Assembly: GCA_035640355.1 (NCBI GenBank)
Contig: DASQWI010000011.1
Span: forward strand, 186,001-250,000
Direction of reading: 5' to 3'
From: Actinomycetota bacterium
GTDB taxonomy: Bacteria; Actinomycetota; UBA4738; HRBIN12
DNA length: 64,000 nt
Shown: piece by piece, positions 8,302-16,253 of the stretch
How positions within the stretch are numbered: position 1 is the first letter of the stretch
How the letters are laid out: every line of letters starts with the position of its first letter
Notes under the pieces: model-generated
The model's input: the letters and a program-made list of their open reading frames with translations, nothing else
Database searches by the model: none
What the model was told of the DNA's origin: nothing
Made by a program: the position numbers and the translations under genes

Positions 8302-9638
8302 CGCGAGACCTCAACGAGCTCGCGGCCGTGGCGGTGGCGGCGGCACGCGATGGAGAGGCCGTCGAGGCCTATGCCGAGGAGTCGAGGCACACGGATGTCG
8401 AAGCGCGAAAAGGCGAGGTCGAGGGCCTTACCTCGGCCGAGAGCCGCGGCCTCGGAGTCCGGGTGATCGCCGGCGGCCGGCTCGGATTCGCGTACGTCGC
8501 CGACCCCAGTGACGACGAGATCGTGGCCGCGGTCGAGCGTGCGCGGGAGAACGCGACGCTCGGGACCGAGGACGAGAACAACGTGCTCGCGGACGCCAGC
8601 GACTACGAGCCGATCGAGGGACTGTTCTTCGACGAACAGGCCGCGATGGCGGCCGACGACAAGGTCTCGCTCGCCCTCCAGGTCGAACGCGTGGCGGTGA
8701 CGTCCCACCCCAACGTGGGCAAGGTCGAACAGTGCGGGTTCGGCGACGCGATCGGCCGTGTGGCCATCGCGTCGACAACAGGCGTGTCGGCGGAGTTCCG
8801 CAGGACGGGATGCTGGTGCGTCGCCGTCACGCTCGCAGAGCGTGACGGCGACACCCAGACGGGCTTCTCGTTTCAAGTCGCTCACCGGGCGGCGGATCTC
8901 GACCCGAACGGGGTCGCGGGCGAGGCCGCTGAGCGCGCCGCGCGGATGCTGGGCGCGGTGAAGCCGCAGACGCAGCGCGTTCCGGTGCTCCTCGATCCCT
9001 TCGCGGCGTCGTCGTTCCTCGGCGTGCTCGCCGGAGCGCTTTCCGCCGAGTCGGTGCAGAAGGGACGGTCGTTGTTCGCGAACCTCGTCGGGGAGCGCGT
9101 CGCCGCCGACGTCTTCACCCTCGTCGACGACGGCCGGCTCCTGGATGGACCCGCGGCAGCGCCGTTCGACGACGAGGGCGTTCCGGCGGGGAGGACCGAC
9201 CTCATCGGCGCCGGCGTGCTGAACGGCTTCCTCCACAACACGTATACCGCGCGCCGGGGCTCTACGACGTCGACCGGCAACGCGAGCCGCGCCGGATACC
9301 GCTCGACACCGGGCGTCGGCGCCACGAACTTCTACCTGCAGCCGGGATCGATGTCGTTCGAATCGCTGCTGGCGCAGGCGGATGGCGGTGTGCTGATCCA
9401 GGACGTCTCGGGCGTGCATTCGGGTGCGAACCCCATCAGCGGGGAGTTCTCCGTGGGCGCCACCGGACTTCGCATTGCCGGCGGTGCGCTCGGTGAGCCC
9501 GTTCGCGAGATGACCATCGCCAGCACGCTGCCCGACATGCTGAAGTCCGTGGCGGCCGTCGGCCCGGACCTTCGGTTCTTCTCGTCGGTCGGCACACCCT
9601 CGATCCTCATCGGCGAGATGACGCTCGCGGGCGTCTGA
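8298..9638 (+). CDS. pmbA: TldE/PmbA family protein, partner of TldD
   Basis: A 446-residue TldE (PmbA) homologue. It has the same fold as TldD but lacks the HExxxH zinc motif, as expected for this non-catalytic partner. Family segments include RKGEVEGLTSAESRGLGVRV near the start, DGRLLDGPAAAPFDDEGVPAG, and the ending SGVHSGANPISGEFSVGATG. The start overlaps the tldD stop (ATGA). The protein should form a heterodimer with TldD and help enclose the proteolytic chamber. Confidence 0.93.
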   Translation: MTRDLNELAAVAVAAARDGEAVEAYAEESRHTDVEARKGEVEGLTSAESRGLGVRVIAGGRLGFAYVADPSDDEIVAAVERARENATLGTEDENNVLADASDYEPIEGLFFDEQAAMAADDKVSLALQVERVAVTSHPNVGKVEQCGFGDAIGRVAIASTTGVSAEFRRTGCWCVAVTLAERDGDTQTGFSFQVAHRAADLDPNGVAGEAAERAARMLGAVKPQTQRVPVLLDPFAASSFLGVLAGALSAESVQKGRSLFANLVGERVAADVFTLVDDGRLLDGPAAAPFDDEGVPAGRTDLIGAGVLNGFLHNTYTARRGSTTSTGNASRAGYRSTPGVGATNFYLQPGSMSFESLLAQADGGVLIQDVSGVHSGANPISGEFSVGATGLRIAGGALGEPVREMTIASTLPDMLKSVAAVGPDLRFFSSVGTPSILIGEMTLAGV

Positions 9639-9665
9639 GAACACCGAGCCGCTCGAGCGGCTGGG

Positions 9666-10508
9666 TCAGACGGTCGCCGGGCGAAGTCCGGTCGCGATCA
9701 CGACCAAGCAGATCGCCGCCACGACGAGCCGGTACCAGACAAAGACGCTGAAGTCGCGCCGGCGCAGGTACGCGAGCAGGAACGCGATCACCGCGAAGCC
9801 GCTGACGGCCGAGGCGGCGATCCCGGCGATGAACGGACCGGTCATTCCGGCGGGGATCCCGTCGCTCACGAGATCGACGCCCTCGTACACGCCCGCGCCT
9901 GCGATGACCGGGAGCGACAGCAGGAACGAGAACCGAGCGGCGGTCTCGCGATCGAAGCCCATCGCGCGCGCGGCGGTGATCGTCACGCCCGAGCGCGACA
10001 CTCCCGGCTGCAACGCCACCGCCTGCGCGACGCCGAGCCACCAGCCGTTCTGGATGCCGAGATCATCCAGCTCCCGTCGGCTCGCGGCGACGCGATCGAT
10101 GACGTACAGAAGGATGCCGAACACGGCCAACATGACGGCTACGAGCCACGGCTGACCGAGGTCGTCCTCGATGACGCTCTGGAGCGCGGCCCCGACGACG
10201 ACGCCGGGGATCGTGCCGACGACAAGAGCCCACGCGAGCCGCTGGTCGACGTCGCGGATCGCCCGGGCGCGGATCGATCGAACCGCCGCGACCAGATACC
10301 GCACGACGTCACGTCGGAAGTACACGAGCGCCCCGAACAACGTGCCGATGTGCAGGGCGACGGCGAAGGTCTTGCTGAGCTCGGCGTTCTCGAGTATCGG
10401 CCAGTCGAACAGCCACGGGATGAGGATGAGGTGCCCAGAGCTCGAAACCGGCGCGAACTCCGAAAGCCCCTGCGCGATGCCGAGCACGATCGCCTGCAAG
10501 ATGGTCAG
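9666..10508 (-). CDS. uppP: Undecaprenyl-diphosphatase UppP (BacA)
   Basis: About 280 residues, an integral membrane phosphatase that recycles undecaprenyl pyrophosphate to the monophosphate carrier for peptidoglycan and glycan synthesis. The two catalytic signatures are present: GLSEFAPVSSSGHLI near the start and PGVSRSGVTI in the middle. There are seven to eight membrane helices. The start matters: TTG at 10499 is possible, but CTG at 10508 gives TILQAIVLGIAQG, the normal family N-terminus, and has a ribosome site GGGAG (10516-10520) seven bases upstream. The TTG would be sixteen bases away. I therefore prefer the rare CTG. Confidence 0.93.
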   Translation of the reverse strand: MTILQAIVLGIAQGLSEFAPVSSSGHLILIPWLFDWPILENAELSKTFAVALHIGTLFGALVYFRRDVVRYLVAAVRSIRARAIRDVDQRLAWALVVGTIPGVVVGAALQSVIEDDLGQPWLVAVMLAVFGILLYVIDRVAASRRELDDLGIQNGWWLGVAQAVALQPGVSRSGVTITAARAMGFDRETAARFSFLLSLPVIAGAGVYEGVDLVSDGIPAGMTGPFIAGIAASAVSGFAVIAFLLAYLRRRDFSVFVWYRLVVAAICLVVIATGLRPATV

Positions 10509-10571
10509 CCGGGAACTCCCTGCGAGTCCGAGACGCCCGCATCGTAGCGGCGGCCGGCCGCCCGCCGAACG

Positions 10572-11231
10572 TCACACGGCGGACGAGACCGGCGGTGCCA
10601 CCGTTACAGCGAGGTCCGCGAACGCGCTGGCGTAGGCGAGCTCCTCGGCGACCTCCGGGCTGACGAGCAACACGAGGGACGGTCCGACGTCGCCGGCGCT
10701 CGCTATCGCGCCTCCCTCGGGTTCCAGGATCGACAGGACCTCGAGGCCGCTCGCGACGGTGTCGCTGTACGGTCGCGGTCCTCCGAACGTGGCGATCACG
10801 TCGACGTGATCGCCCTCGCGGACGGCGCCGGGCGCCAGCCCCGGCGTGATGGGGAACGCGCGCAGACCGTCCGGAACGAGCGCGGCGACGGCGCCGCCCT
10901 CGACGCCGAGCCTCGTCCGGGTGATCGGTTCGCCCTCGGCCACGTCCGATACCAACGAGACGCCGTCGACCTTCGCGACGTCGCCGATCCGACCGGGCGG
11001 CGCGAAGTTGGCGGGCATCCGTCGAACGGCGAGCGCGTCCTCCCCGAGGATCGCGCCTCGCGAGAGTGGCCGGGCGGCGATGACGACGGGGACGAGGTCG
11101 CCCGTAACGGGCGTCAACTCCGTGATCCGCGTCGCGTACCAGTCGACGAGGACGTACGCCGCGGCGCCGGAGATCACCGCGAGGACGGCGAAGAGCTTCG
11201 AACGCCGCGACCAGCGCCGGAGGAACACCAC
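10572..11231 (-). CDS. SAF-domain protein, CpaB/RcpC-like
   Basis: A 219-residue protein with one N-terminal membrane anchor (about 12-30) followed by an SAF domain (VPVVIAARPLSRGAILGEDA and the following LVSDVAEGEPITRTRLG). A beta-rich C-terminal part contains REGDHVDVIATFGG. This plan matches CpaB/RcpC, the periplasmic assembly proteins of Flp/Tad pili. No tad or cpa pilus genes lie next to it, so a pilus role is uncertain. GTG at 11231 follows TAGGGT (11240-11245) by eight bases. Confidence 0.75.
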   Translation of the reverse strand: MVFLRRWSRRSKLFAVLAVISGAAAYVLVDWYATRITELTPVTGDLVPVVIAARPLSRGAILGEDALAVRRMPANFAPPGRIGDVAKVDGVSLVSDVAEGEPITRTRLGVEGGAVAALVPDGLRAFPITPGLAPGAVREGDHVDVIATFGGPRPYSDTVASGLEVLSILEPEGGAIASAGDVGPSLVLLVSPEVAEELAYASAFADLAVTVAPPVSSAV

Positions 11232-11277
11232 GGCCCGCGACCCTAGCGGCCGGCGCTGCCCGCCGCAGTGAAGGAGG

Positions 11278-11460
11278 TCACACCCCGCGGGGTTTCTTGG
11301 GCGGCGTGAGCGGCAGCACGCGAACCCGGAAGTCCTCGAGGCGGTCGCGCCCCACGATCAATCCGACCGACTCGCGCACCCGCTCGGCCAGCTGCTGGGG
11401 GTCCTCGTCGGTGGTGAACCGGAGCTCGACCGTGACGAGGACGGGTTCGGTCGCCATCAC
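11278..11460 (-). CDS. Small conserved-looking hypothetical protein
   Basis: About 59-60 residues, starting at GTG 11460 or ATG 11457. The sequence VLVTVELRFTTDEDPQQLAERVRESV followed by a Lys/Pro-rich tail (LTPPKKPRG) looks like a compact beta-alpha-beta unit. I do not recognise a family. It sits four bases after the MTA phosphorylase gene's 3' end on the same strand, so it may be the last gene of that operon. Confidence 0.5.
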   Translation of the reverse strand: MMATEPVLVTVELRFTTDEDPQQLAERVRESVGLIVGRDRLEDFRVRVLPLTPPKKPRGV

Positions 11461-11464
11461 AAGA

Positions 11465-12259
11465 TCATGCGTCGAACGTCGCGCCGGAGAGCGCGGTCGC
11501 GCACGGACAGTCGCGCGGCTCCGGCAGCGCCGGGATGATCGCGAACAGCAGCTCCCGGAGCTTCGCGTTGTTCGCGTCGAACACGCGGATCACCTCTTCA
11601 TTCGTGACCGGCGGCGTACCCTCGACACCGACGTCGTAATCGGTGATCAGGGAGATATTGGCGTAGCAGAGCTCGAGCTCGCGCGCCAGGACCGACTCGG
11701 GGTAGCCGGTCATGCCGATCACGTCCCAGCCCTCCGAGGAGAACCACGCCGACTCGGCACGGGTGGAGAACCGAGGTCCCTCGATGACGACCGCGGTCCC
11801 CCGGTCATGGATCGCGATCCCCAACTCTCGAGCCCGGTCGATCGCCACCGACCGAACGACGGGGCAGTACGGGTCGGCGAACGAGATGTGCGTCGTGGAG
11901 GGTCCGTCGTAGAAGGTGTGCAGCCGCGACCGCGTTCGATCCACCATCTGGTCGCACACCACGAAGTGGCCGGGCTCGATGTGCCGCTGCAACGAGCCCG
12001 ACGCGTTCGGCCCGATCACTCGTTGCACGCCGAGCTCCTTCATCGCCCAGACGTTCGCTCGGTAGTTGATGCGGTGTGGGGGGAACTCGTGCTTGACGCC
12101 GTGTCGCGGGATGAACGCCACAGATTCCCCGCCGACGGTCCCCACGACCGGGGGCGCTGACGGTTCCCCGTACGGCGTCTCGACGGGAACGGTCTCGGTG
12201 TCCTCGAGGAACGAGTAGAACCCCGACCCGCCGAACACCCCGATCCGGGCGACCGTCAC
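11465..12259 (-). CDS. mtnP: S-methyl-5'-thioadenosine phosphorylase family
   Basis: A 264-residue purine nucleoside phosphorylase of the MTAP group, which splits methylthioadenosine with phosphate for methionine salvage. Signatures include the phosphate-binding GVFGGSGFYSF at the N-terminus, IPRHGVKHEFPPHRINYRAN, GPNASGSLQ and EGPRFSTRAES. DVIGMTGYPESVLARELELCY provides the base-binding region. A close alternative is the methylthioinosine phosphorylase. The GTG start at 12259 overlaps the stop of the FmdB-like gene (GTGA) and begins right at the conserved TVARIGVFGG. Confidence 0.9.
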   Translation of the reverse strand: MTVARIGVFGGSGFYSFLEDTETVPVETPYGEPSAPPVVGTVGGESVAFIPRHGVKHEFPPHRINYRANVWAMKELGVQRVIGPNASGSLQRHIEPGHFVVCDQMVDRTRSRLHTFYDGPSTTHISFADPYCPVVRSVAIDRARELGIAIHDRGTAVVIEGPRFSTRAESAWFSSEGWDVIGMTGYPESVLARELELCYANISLITDYDVGVEGTPPVTNEEVIRVFDANNAKLRELLFAIIPALPEPRDCPCATALSGATFDA

Positions 12260-12564
12260 GTGCCGCCGCCCTCCTTCTTGGGCGTCGAGGTCGCCGTGGA
12301 CGGCTCCTTCGACTTGGACTTGTCCGACTTCGCGCCGTCGGACGACGCCGTGCTCGAGCCGCCGTCGGCGTCCTTCTTCGCCGCCGCCGAACGGCTGTCG
12401 GTCGCGTAGAAGCCGGAGCCCTTGAAGACGATCCCCACTGGGTGGAACACCTTGCGGAGCGTTCCGCCGCAGACCCCGCAGGTCGTCAGCGGGTCCTCGA
12501 CGATCCGTTGAAAGACCTCGATGTGCTGACCGCACGAGGTGCATTCGTACTCGTAGGTGGGCAT
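12256..12564 (-). CDS. FmdB-type zinc-ribbon protein
   Basis: A 102-residue protein. Residues 1-50 form a zinc ribbon: MPTYEYECTSCGQ, then CGVCGG, giving two CxxC pairs, and the family ending GIVFKGSGFYATD. The rest is a low-complexity Ser/Lys/Asp-rich tail, about 45 residues. The FmdB family is widespread; its role is poorly defined, with some regulatory evidence. It overlaps and probably co-translates with the MTA phosphorylase. An AGTGTA on the plus strand (TACACT on the coding strand, 12573-12578) lies eight bases before the ATG. Confidence 0.88.
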   Translation of the reverse strand: MPTYEYECTSCGQHIEVFQRIVEDPLTTCGVCGGTLRKVFHPVGIVFKGSGFYATDSRSAAAKKDADGGSSTASSDGAKSDKSKSKEPSTATSTPKKEGGGT

Positions 12565-12633
12565 CGTGAAAAAGTGTAGCCGCGCCCGAACACATGTATG
12601 GCCCGGAATGTCCGCGGGTATGCTTCGAGGCCC

Positions 12634-13518
12634 ATGAGCGCGGTACGCAAAGCAGTCATCCCAGCGGCCGGACTCGGTACGCGTTTCCTTCCGGCGACGA
12701 AGGCCCAGCCGAAGGAGATGCTTCCGCTCCTGGACAAGCCGGCCATCCAGTACGTCGTGGAGGAAGCCGTTCACGCCGGCCTGACGGACATCCTGATCAT
12801 CACGGGACGCGGCAAGCGCTCGATCGAGGACCATTTCGACCGGTCGATCGAGCTCGAGCACTTCCTGGAATCGAAGGGGAAGTTCGAGGAGCTGAAACAG
12901 GTCCGCGAGATCACCGACATGGCGTCGATCCACTACATCCGTCAGCGCGATCCACTCGGGCTCGGCCACGCCGTGTCCGTCGCAGAGGACCACGTGGGTG
13001 GCGAGCCGTTCGCCGTTCTGCTCGGTGACGACATCATTGCCGAGTCGAACCCGCTGCTCTCCGAGATGCTTCGCGTGCACGAGCGCTACGGCCGAAGCGT
13101 GCTCGCCGCCATGGAGGTCTCGCGCGACGAGATCAGTCTGTATGGCTGCATCGAGCCGGAGTTCGTCGAGGACGATCGGCTCGCGCGTGTCTTGTCGGTG
13201 GTTGAGAAACCGGAGCCCGAGAACGCACCGTCGAACCTTGCCGCGATCGGGCGGTACGTCCTCACCCCCGAGATCTTCGAAGCGCTGCGCAACCTGGAAC
13301 CCGGGGTCGGGGGCGAGATTCAGCTCACCGATGCGATCAACGCACTCGCCCAGCAACAGGCGGTGTACGCGCATGTGTTCGAGGGCGGTCGCTTCGACGT
13401 GGGAAACAAGCTCGATTACATGAAGGCGATGATCGAGCTGGCGATCGACCGCGAGGACGTCGGCAAGGAGCTCAAGCGCTGGCTCGCCGACCTCGTGCAG
13501 CGCAAGAAACTGCTGTAG
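12634..13518 (+). CDS. galU: UTP-glucose-1-phosphate uridylyltransferase
   Basis: A 294-residue GalU. It makes UDP-glucose from UTP and glucose-1-phosphate for envelope polysaccharides. The nucleotidyl-transfer signature AVIPAAGLGTRFLPATKAQP is followed by KEMLPLLDKPAIQYVVEEA, the sugar-phosphate region, then LLGDDII and VEKPEPENAPSNLA, AIGRYVLTPEIF and GRFDVGNKLDYMKA near the end. Length is typical. ATG 12634 begins at the normal GalU N-terminus and follows a TATGCT box (12619-12624) by nine bases. An earlier in-frame ATG at 12598 only adds an unlikely N-terminal extension. Confidence 0.95.
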   Translation: MSAVRKAVIPAAGLGTRFLPATKAQPKEMLPLLDKPAIQYVVEEAVHAGLTDILIITGRGKRSIEDHFDRSIELEHFLESKGKFEELKQVREITDMASIHYIRQRDPLGLGHAVSVAEDHVGGEPFAVLLGDDIIAESNPLLSEMLRVHERYGRSVLAAMEVSRDEISLYGCIEPEFVEDDRLARVLSVVEKPEPENAPSNLAAIGRYVLTPEIFEALRNLEPGVGGEIQLTDAINALAQQQAVYAHVFEGGRFDVGNKLDYMKAMIELAIDREDVGKELKRWLADLVQRKKLL

Positions 13519-13566
13519 GCACCGCGAAAGCGGTCGGCGGGAATCGCGTCGATAGACTGAACGGAG

Positions 13567-14823
13567 ATGGCGACGCCGCATCACGACCACGACAGCGGCG
13601 AGGGGCTGCTCTCGGTCGAGGAGGCGCGCGAGAAGGTCCTGTCACAGATCGAGCCGCTCCAACCGCTCGAGCTCCCGCTGACCGACGCGTACGGCTGCGT
13701 CCTGGCGCAGGACGTCGTCGCCGAACGCGACCTCCCGGAGTTCGCGAGCTCGGCGATGGACGGGTACGCCGTCCGGTCTTCGGAGGTTCGCGACGCGACG
13801 CAGGCGTCGCCCGTGGAGCTCCGCGTCGTCGGCCGCGCGCTCATCGGTCACCGCCCGGAGGGAACGGTCGGCGGCGGCGAAGCCTTCCAGATCGCAACCG
13901 GCGCGCCGATCCCGGCGGGCGCCGACACGGTCGTTCCCATCGAAAACGTGGAGGTTCGCGGGAACGTCGTCCGGATCCTCTTCGGGACTGATGAGGGCAA
14001 ACACATCCGGCGCGCCGGCGAGGACGTGAAGAGCGGCGACGCGCTCGTGAATTCCGGCCGACGCCTGCAGGCGCCCGAGCTCGCGTTGCTGGCGACCGCC
14101 GGGATCTCGCATCCGCTCGTGCGGCCGAGAGCACGCGTCGTCGTGCTCTCGACGGGCGACGAGCTGATCCCGCCCTTTCAAACGCCTGAGTTCGGCCAGG
14201 TGCGCGATTCGAACGCGTACTCGTTGTTCGGCGCGATCAGGGAAGCGGGCGCGGCCCCGATCCTCGCCGGCATCGTGAAGGACGACGTTGATTCGCTGAA
14301 GGACGTCGTCCTGTCGCATCTCGGCCAGGCGGACGTGCTCGTGTCGTCCGGCGGCGTCTCGGTCGGGGAGCGCGACGTCGTGAAGGCGGCGTTCCTTCGT
14401 CGGGGTGAGTTCGACTTCTTCCGCGTGGCGATGCAGCCGGGGATGCCGCAGGGTTTCGGTCACATCGAGGGGAAGCCGTACTTTGGCCTGCCGGGGAACC
14501 CGGTAAGCGTGTTCGTCAGCTTCGAGGTCTTCATCCGCCCTTCGCTGATGAAGATGATGGGGCGGCGGAACCTGTTCCGGCCCGAGGTCACCGCACGCCT
14601 CGCCGACGACGTCACCGGTCCGAAGGGCAAGACGCAGTTCGCCCGAGTTCGGGTGAAGCGCACCCGAGAGGGCTGGGTGGCTACCCCCACCGGCGGACGT
14701 GGGTCGAACCTCATCGCGACCGTCTCTCGCGCGAACGGCCTGGCGTTGATCCCTCCCGGCGTCGCGACGGCCAGGGCGGGCAGCGACGTTCGGGTGATCC
14801 TGTTCCGCTCGATGGAGGAGTGA
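13567..14823 (+). CDS. moeA: Molybdopterin molybdenumtransferase MoeA
   Basis: A 418-residue MoeA, inserting molybdate into adenylated molybdopterin in the last step of molybdenum cofactor synthesis. Seen are SVEEAREKVLSQI, the segment FASSAMDGYAV, IATGAPIPAGADTVVPIEN, and the domain III motif VVLSTGDELIPP, SGGVSVGERDVVK and GLPGNPVSVFVSFEVF. Length is normal. The neighbour moaC overlaps by one base. This pathway supplies the CO dehydrogenases encoded 20-30 kb downstream. TAGACT (13553-13558) lies eight bases before the ATG, with GGAG in the gap. Confidence 0.95.
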   Translation: MATPHHDHDSGEGLLSVEEAREKVLSQIEPLQPLELPLTDAYGCVLAQDVVAERDLPEFASSAMDGYAVRSSEVRDATQASPVELRVVGRALIGHRPEGTVGGGEAFQIATGAPIPAGADTVVPIENVEVRGNVVRILFGTDEGKHIRRAGEDVKSGDALVNSGRRLQAPELALLATAGISHPLVRPRARVVVLSTGDELIPPFQTPEFGQVRDSNAYSLFGAIREAGAAPILAGIVKDDVDSLKDVVLSHLGQADVLVSSGGVSVGERDVVKAAFLRRGEFDFFRVAMQPGMPQGFGHIEGKPYFGLPGNPVSVFVSFEVFIRPSLMKMMGRRNLFRPEVTARLADDVTGPKGKTQFARVRVKRTREGWVATPTGGRGSNLIATVSRANGLALIPPGVATARAGSDVRVILFRSMEE

Positions 14824-15308
14824 TGGACAGCTCTCGTGCACCCGAGGAGGCACGGCCGGCGGACGTCGCGCGGATCGTCGAGGTCGGCGGGAAGGAAGTC
14901 ACCGATCGCGTAGCCGTGGCGGAGTGCGTGATCACCATGACGCCGGAGGCGTGCGAGCGTCTCGTCGCAGGCACGCCGAAGGGGAATCCACTGGAGGCTG
15001 CGAGAATCGCCGGCGTGATGGGTCTGAAGCGGACGCCCGAACTGCTGCCGTTTTGTCATCCCGTCGCGGTGACGGGCGCGGAGGTCGTCGTGACGCCAGA
15101 ACCGCAGGCTGGTCGGATCTCCATTCGAACGACGGTGCACGCTCGAGACCGGACCGGCGTCGAGATGGAGGCGCTCACGGCCGCGGCCGTCGCGGCCCTC
15201 TCCCTGTACGACACGGCGAAGGCGTACGACCGCGCTGCGCGAATCGACGGGCTTCGGTTGCTGGAGAAGCGAGGCGGGAAGTCGGGGCAGTACGTTGCCG
15301 AGGCGTAA
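14823..15308 (+). CDS. moaC: Cyclic pyranopterin monophosphate synthase MoaC
   Basis: A 161-residue MoaC, which makes cyclic pyranopterin monophosphate from the MoaA product in molybdenum cofactor synthesis. Key segments are MGLKRTPELLPFCHPVAVTG, RDRTGVEMEALTAAAVAAL and LYDTAKAYDRAARIDGLRLLEK, which carry the conserved active-site residues. GGKSG near the end is also typical. The usual Cys in YDMCKA is replaced here by Ala (YDTAKA), a tolerated variant position as far as I know. The ATG overlaps the moeA stop by one base. Confidence 0.93.
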   Translation: MDSSRAPEEARPADVARIVEVGGKEVTDRVAVAECVITMTPEACERLVAGTPKGNPLEAARIAGVMGLKRTPELLPFCHPVAVTGAEVVVTPEPQAGRISIRTTVHARDRTGVEMEALTAAAVAALSLYDTAKAYDRAARIDGLRLLEKRGGKSGQYVAEA

Positions 15309-15343
15309 GACTGAGCGTCGCCGTAGCTCCCGACTGAGCGTCG
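15309..15343. repeat. 12-bp direct repeat between moaC and the next gene
   Basis: GACTGAGCGTCG occurs at 15309-15320 and again at 15332-15343, 23 bases apart. The first copy begins at the last codon region of moaC. No function is evident. The gap to 15504 otherwise contains an AT-richer patch (about 15398-15435). Confidence 0.6.
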
Positions 15344-15504
15344 TACGAGCAACGGCTGGATGCCGTTCGCGTCGACTACCTGCGGAGCCGCTCCCCCGAA
15401 AACTTTGCCGTTGGTATTTGTGACGCTACATAACCGATGCTAGGTTGCGGCGCCAGCCCCACCATGTGGTGGCGGACCGGGGATCCGAGCATCGGGGGCT
15501 GGGC

Positions 15505-16242
15505 GTGGGTTGGCTGTTGCTGGTTGCTTTGGGCATCATCTGGGCCGCGTTCCTGGTGCCGACGCGTAGAACATCGCATAGTCGTAGCATCGAGGACTTC
15601 GAACGAAACATGGACCTCTTGGCCGATACCGAAGGAAATGGGCGCGGTCGCTGGATCGTGACGCCGCGCAAGGGCGTCGCATTCGTCGGGACGCGTGAGC
15701 GCGCTCGCGAGCGCGCGCGTGCGCGACGGCGTCGAGTGTTCGTGTTCATGATCGAGAGCACCGGCATCGCGTTCCTCATCGGTCTCGTGCCGCCGCTCCG
15801 CGCGATATGGCTCGTCGCCGGCTCGATGATGATCCTCCTCGCCCTGTACACCTGGCTGCTGGTGACGCTCAGGGAGCGAGAAGAGGCCGCGTCGGGCAGG
15901 CCGATGGCTCCAGAACGCGTGAACGGATCGGCCCACGCCGTGAACGGCTCCACTCGGCACGCGACGAACGGTCACAGGTCGAACGGTCAGGCCGTCCACA
16001 ACGGTCACGCGTCGAAAGGTCACGTCACCCTCAACGGCCAGGCCGCCCAAAATGGCCACGCGAACGGCCACGGCAGCCACAACGGTCAGGTGTCGAACGG
16101 CCACGCGTCGAACGGCCATGGGGTCCACAACGGTCAGGCGAACGGCCGTGCGTTCTTCGACGCCGACGAGTTCGTGAACATCGTGGTCCGTTCGCGCGAG
16201 CGGGAGCCCGACATCGAGCGCGCCGGCGTCGCGGGCATCTAG
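15505..16242 (+). CDS. Membrane protein with Asn-Gly-His repeat tail
   Basis: A 245-residue protein starting at GTG 15505 with a hydrophobic helix (GWLLLVALGIIWAAFLVP). A soluble part follows with EDFERNMDLLA and many Arg residues, then two further helices (about 75-120). The C-terminal third is an unusual low-complexity linker in which Asn-Gly recurs about thirteen times, followed mainly by His, Gln or Ser. It ends in an acidic segment, FFDADEFVNIVVRSRE. The N-terminal part resembles uncharacterised actinobacterial membrane proteins. The translin-family gene starts 11 bases later, so the two may be co-transcribed. Function unknown. Confidence 0.7.
   Translation: MGWLLLVALGIIWAAFLVPTRRTSHSRSIEDFERNMDLLADTEGNGRGRWIVTPRKGVAFVGTRERARERARARRRRVFVFMIESTGIAFLIGLVPPLRAIWLVAGSMMILLALYTWLLVTLREREEAASGRPMAPERVNGSAHAVNGSTRHATNGHRSNGQAVHNGHASKGHVTLNGQAAQNGHANGHGSHNGQVSNGHASNGHGVHNGQANGRAFFDADEFVNIVVRSREREPDIERAGVAGI
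15922..16149 (+). repeat. In-frame Asn-Gly-(His/Gln/Ser) codon repeat
   Basis: The codons aac-ggx recur about every 5-7 codons (for example NGHASNGHG, HNGQVSNGH). Most repeats are aacggtcac, aacggccac or aacggtcag. This is a degenerate amino-acid repeat, consistent with slipped-strand growth, not a CRISPR array. Confidence 0.85.
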
Positions 16243-16253
16243 CAAACCTCCGC

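Noticed and set aside
8019-9644. A 541-codon minus-strand open frame over tldE
   Set aside because: Shadow of the clearly identified tldD and tldE genes; no family motifs.
15922-16149. Possible CRISPR-like repeat array
   Set aside because: Repeats are 6-9 bases, in frame, degenerate at third positions and encode Asn-Gly units. No spacers or cas genes are present.
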